This document shows, piece after piece, positions 6,294 through 8,257 of a stretch of DNA of 8,257 bases. Origin of the DNA: Bacillota bacterium (GTDB lineage: Bacteria; Bacillota_E; RBS10-35; JAJYVN01). Below the pieces are notes generated by a model. That model ran no database searches, had not been told where the DNA came from, and saw nothing but the letters and a program-made list of their open reading frames with translations. The translations under genes were made by a program, and so were the position numbers. The stretch is from positions 307 through 8,563 of the forward strand of contig JAJZWQ010000140.1 of assembly GCA_021846605.1 (NCBI GenBank), written 5' to 3'. Position 1 is the stretch's first letter; the number at the start of each line of letters is the position of its first letter.

Positions 6294-6971
6294 ATGGTCG
6301 GGGACGGGGACGGCGGGGGAGGTTTCCGCGTTCCGCAGGTGGTGGGCGGCACCTGGCCGCGCTGGTTCAACTTCAAGCCCGCCCAGTGGCGGACAGCGGT
6401 CTGGCTGGCCGTGGCGGGGGTGGCGGGGCTGGTCATCCTGGCGGCGCGGCCGCACGCCGGGACCGGCAGCCCATCGGGGGGGCTGCTCCCACCGGCGTCG
6501 GACACCAGCAACGCGTCGGCCGGAGGCTCGCCAGGGTCCAGCGCGAGCGTCCAGGTCGCCCAGGCCCTGCTGGACACCCAACTGGCGGCCGTGCTGGAGA
6601 AGGTCGCGGGGGCCGGTCAGGTGACCGTGCGCGTCGACCTGGCCTCGGGCACGCAGTCCGTGTATGCCACCGACACCCAGGACAGCTCGACGACCACGCA
6701 GCAGACGCCGTCCAGCGGCGGGACGCAGACCAACACCCAACAGTCCAGTTCCCACCAGGTGGTGCTGGCCGGCAGCACCCCCGTGGTGGCGGCGCGCCAG
6801 GCGCCGGTGGTCACCGGGTTGCTGGTGGTCGCCACGGGCGCCCAGAGCGCGGTGGTGGCCTCCGAACTGGCGGCGGCGGCACAGGCGGCGACCGGGGTGC
6901 CGCTCTATCGGGTCACAGTCCTTCCCGGGGGAGGGGGAACGGGGCATGACGCAGCAACGCAGGCTGGCTAA
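6294..6971 (+). CDS. spoIIIAG: Stage III sporulation protein AG, ring-forming channel protein
   Basis: A 225-residue protein (B. subtilis about 229). The ATG at 6294 follows GGGGGGA (6281-6287). A Gly/Asp-rich N-terminus precedes one membrane helix (about 34-51). A Ser/Gly linker runs to about 85. The ring-building domain is split: VAQALLDTQLAAVLEKVAGAGQ and VTVRVDL (88-116), a Ser/Thr/Gln-rich insertion (about 124-168), then APVVTGLLVVATGA and a final helix and VTVLPGG strand (170-213). The insertion matches where the B. subtilis protein carries its extra beta region, which lines the large SpoIIIAG ring. The C-terminal 26 bases overlap spoIIIAH, suggesting coupled translation. The role is the large-pore ring in the space between mother-cell and forespore membranes. 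Confidence 0.94.
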   Translation: MVGDGDGGGGFRVPQVVGGTWPRWFNFKPAQWRTAVWLAVAGVAGLVILAARPHAGTGSPSGGLLPPASDTSNASAGGSPGSSASVQVAQALLDTQLAAVLEKVAGAGQVTVRVDLASGTQSVYATDTQDSSTTTQQTPSSGGTQTNTQQSSSHQVVLAGSTPVVAARQAPVVTGLLVVATGAQSAVVASELAAAAQAATGVPLYRVTVLPGGGGTGHDAATQAG

Positions 6972-7611
6972 CTTCGCGCTCCTGGTGGTGATCGTGGGCG
7001 CCGGGGCGTATTTCGTATCCAGGTACTGGGCGCAGGTGGCCGACTCGGTCCCGGCCACGACGGTCCTGAGGGGCTCCGGCAGCGCGGGGCGGACCAGCGG
7101 GGGTGCCGGCACGTCGGCGGCATCCTCCACGACGGCGCAGGTACGCCGCGGCGCGGCGGCATCCTCGACCGCCGCGGCGAGGGCGCCGAGCGCCACCGGG
7201 ACCTCGTCGACGTCCACCACCTCGGTGTCGGTCCCCTCGTCGACGTCCGCGACGATCTCGGCGGTGAACGCCCTGGCGGCGGCGCAGTTGCGGCGCTCGC
7301 AGGCCGAGAGCCGCGAAATCGACCAGTTGCGCGGCGTGGCCACAGACACGTCGGTCAACGCCACGGTCCGGGCCCAGGCCGAGGAGCAGCTCGTCCAGCT
7401 CGAGCAGTTCCAGGAGGAGGAGTCCCTGGCGGAGGTCGTCCTGAGCGCCAAGGGCTTGGCCGACGCGGTGGTGCTGCTGCACGCCGGGGGCGCCACGGTG
7501 CTGGTGCCCAACGGGCCCTTCGACGCGCAGAAAGCCGCCATGGTCGCCCAGGCCGTGGCCAGCGTGGCCGGGCTGGACCCCTCGCAGGTGCAGATCGTCC
7601 CGACCGCCTGA
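6946..7611 (+). CDS. spoIIIAH: Stage III sporulation protein AH, EscJ/PrgK-like ring protein, SpoIIQ partner
   Basis: A 221-residue protein (B. subtilis about 218). The ATG at 6946 lies inside the end of spoIIIAG and follows GGGGGAGGGGG (6927-6937). One membrane helix (about 8-24) precedes a long Ser/Thr/Ala-rich linker (40-104). The C-terminal domain (105-221) starts with a helix carrying the family pattern AAAQLRRSQAESREIDQLR. It continues AEEQLVQLEQFQEEESLAEV, then SAKGLADAVVLL, then GGATVLVP and SQVQIVPT. In the family this domain is EscJ/PrgK-like and binds forespore SpoIIQ to join the two membranes. It is the last gene of the operon, and a strong hairpin begins 5 bases after its stop. 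Confidence 0.94.
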   Translation: MTQQRRLANFALLVVIVGAGAYFVSRYWAQVADSVPATTVLRGSGSAGRTSGGAGTSAASSTTAQVRRGAAASSTAAARAPSATGTSSTSTTSVSVPSSTSATISAVNALAAAQLRRSQAESREIDQLRGVATDTSVNATVRAQAEEQLVQLEQFQEEESLAEVVLSAKGLADAVVLLHAGGATVLVPNGPFDAQKAAMVAQAVASVAGLDPSQVQIVPTA

Positions 7612-7616
7612 GGCGG

Positions 7617-7650
7617 GGTCCCGCCCGGGCCAAGGCGCCCGGGCGGGACC
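7617..7650. terminator. Long hairpin between convergent spoIIIAH and the corA remnant
   Basis: A perfect 14-bp inverted repeat: GGTCCCGCCCGGGC (7617-7630) and GCCCGGGCGGGACC (7637-7650), with a CAAGGC loop. A G-T wobble and two more pairs extend it to 7614-7653. It lies between the 3' ends of two convergent genes, so it probably stops transcription from both sides. Neither flank has a clear T run, so it is not a classic intrinsic terminator. Confidence 0.72.
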
Positions 7651-7658
7651 TCGGCGCG

Positions 7659-8168
7659 TCAGAACCACCCGCGGCGTTGGAAGAAGGTCAGGAAGACCGC
7701 GACGGCCAGCACCTCGCTGCTGATCCCGAACAGCCAGAAGGGGACGGGGCCGGTGATGTGCTGGACCAAGACGCTGAAGTTCTGGCCGAAGAACCCCGTG
7801 ATAAAGGTCAGGGGCAGGAAGATGGTGGCGATGATGGTCAGTTGCTTGGAGACCTCGTTCTGGCGGTTGGCCGTGACCGCCAACTGCACGTCCAGGGCGC
7901 TGTTGGCCATATCGCGCGTGGCGTCGACCTGGTCGACCACCCGCACCGCGTGGTCGTAGACGTCCCGAAAATAGGACTTCTGCGCCTCCGGATACAGGGC
8001 CAGGTCCCCCCCCCGCACCACGGGCGCCAGCACGTCGCGCACCCCGGGATGTGGCGCCGGAGGGTGGCCCGGCCTGGACGTGCTATTGGCCTGGCGCCAA
8101 GGGACCGTAAAGGGAAGCCATGGATCCCTATGTTTGAGACACCCAGACCGCGCCGCCAGGGGCTCCAC
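7659..8168 (-). pseudogene. corA: CorA-family divalent cation transporter, C-terminal remnant
   Basis: The open frame gives 169 residues, but only about the last 127 (from 8042) resemble CorA; family members usually have 310-370. Visible are the long helix (SYFRDVYDHAVRVVDQVDA, then SALDVQLAVTANRQNEVSKQ), the first membrane helix TIIATIFLPLTFITGFFGQNF and the second, PFWLFGISSEVLAVAVFLTF, ending RRGWF. GQN stands where the classic CorA signature has GMN; similar variants occur in the wider family. The N-terminal cytoplasmic domain is absent. Upstream of 8042 the frame reads Pro/His/Arg-rich text unlike CorA. The neighbouring frame there reads TLRRHIP, which would continue the family pattern if one G were missing from the CCCGGGG run at 8042-8048. 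Homology ends near 8065, so the gene appears truncated and also frameshifted. It probably makes no functional transporter. Confidence 0.8.
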
Positions 8169-8257
8169 TGCCAGGGCCGCCTGTGGGTCTGGGTGATCGG
8201 AACAGCAACCGCCAGCCCAACCCGGCGCTGAGATGCGGGCGGTTGTGGCGGGTGCTC
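8169..8257. other. Unassigned right edge
   Basis: I see no recognisable gene, RNA or repeat here. A minus-strand frame entering from the right ends at a TAG (8130-8128) with a low-complexity Arg/Gly/Pro product. It could be the end of a gene outside the window, but nothing in it identifies a family. Confidence 0.3.

Noticed and set aside
4118..6949. A single 943-residue protein starting at spoIIIAD
   Set aside because: After residue 41 it is Gly/Arg/Pro-rich shadow text overlapping spoIIIAE, AF and AG in another frame. It exists only because of the 19-bp duplication and the lack of stops in GC-rich DNA.
5496..7541. Long minus-strand frame of 681 residues opposite spoIIIAE-AH
   Set aside because: Low-complexity antisense shadow of well-supported genes; no ribosome binding site or domain pattern.
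1..8257. CRISPR array, tRNA or rRNA
   Set aside because: No regularly spaced direct repeats and no tRNA or rRNA signature were seen on either strand.

Overview
The window looks like chromosomal DNA from a very GC-rich, endospore-forming member of the Bacillota. The evidence is a complete run of eight spoIIIA genes (spoIIIAA to spoIIIAH), which only endospore formers carry, together with G/C-ending codons, frequent GTG or TTG starts and strong G-rich ribosome binding sites. High-GC lineages such as the Thermaerobacter, Symbiobacterium or Sulfobacillus-like groups fit, but no marker here fixes the genus.

Layout. Positions 1-130 hold the last 30 codons of a TnpB nuclease of an IS200/IS605-type element and its hairpin right end. 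Directly against that end lies a minus-strand gene (937-125) for an exported protein of unknown function. A divergent intergenic region of about 300 bp follows, then a Tat-type lipoprotein (1246-2088) with a serine tail. An intrinsic terminator at 2128-2158 closes that gene. After a C-rich spacer containing a candidate SigE-like promoter, the spoIIIA operon occupies 2390-7611. A long hairpin at 7617-7650 separates it from a convergent, 5'-truncated corA-type transporter remnant (7659 to about 8060, minus strand). The last 200 bp are not recognisable.

How the genes work together. In endospore formers the spoIIIA products, with forespore SpoIIQ, form a channel between mother cell and forespore that supports late SigG activity. 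SpoIIIAA is the ATPase. SpoIIIAB to SpoIIIAE are the membrane platform. SpoIIIAF, AG and AH are ring-forming proteins in the intermembrane space. Gene order and overlaps match the classic operon.

Main observation. spoIIIAD is broken by an exact two-copy 19-bp tandem duplication (4223-4241 and 4242-4260). Removing one copy restores a complete, family-typical 128-residue SpoIIIAD. As given, the frame shifts after residue 41 and then runs without a stop to 6949. This is either a real sporulation-disabling and potentially reversible mutation or an assembly artefact. The other seven spoIIIA genes look intact, so the lesion is recent or artificial. I did not find a convincing new multi-gene system; the window is a conserved sporulation operon set between mobile-element debris and a decayed gene.
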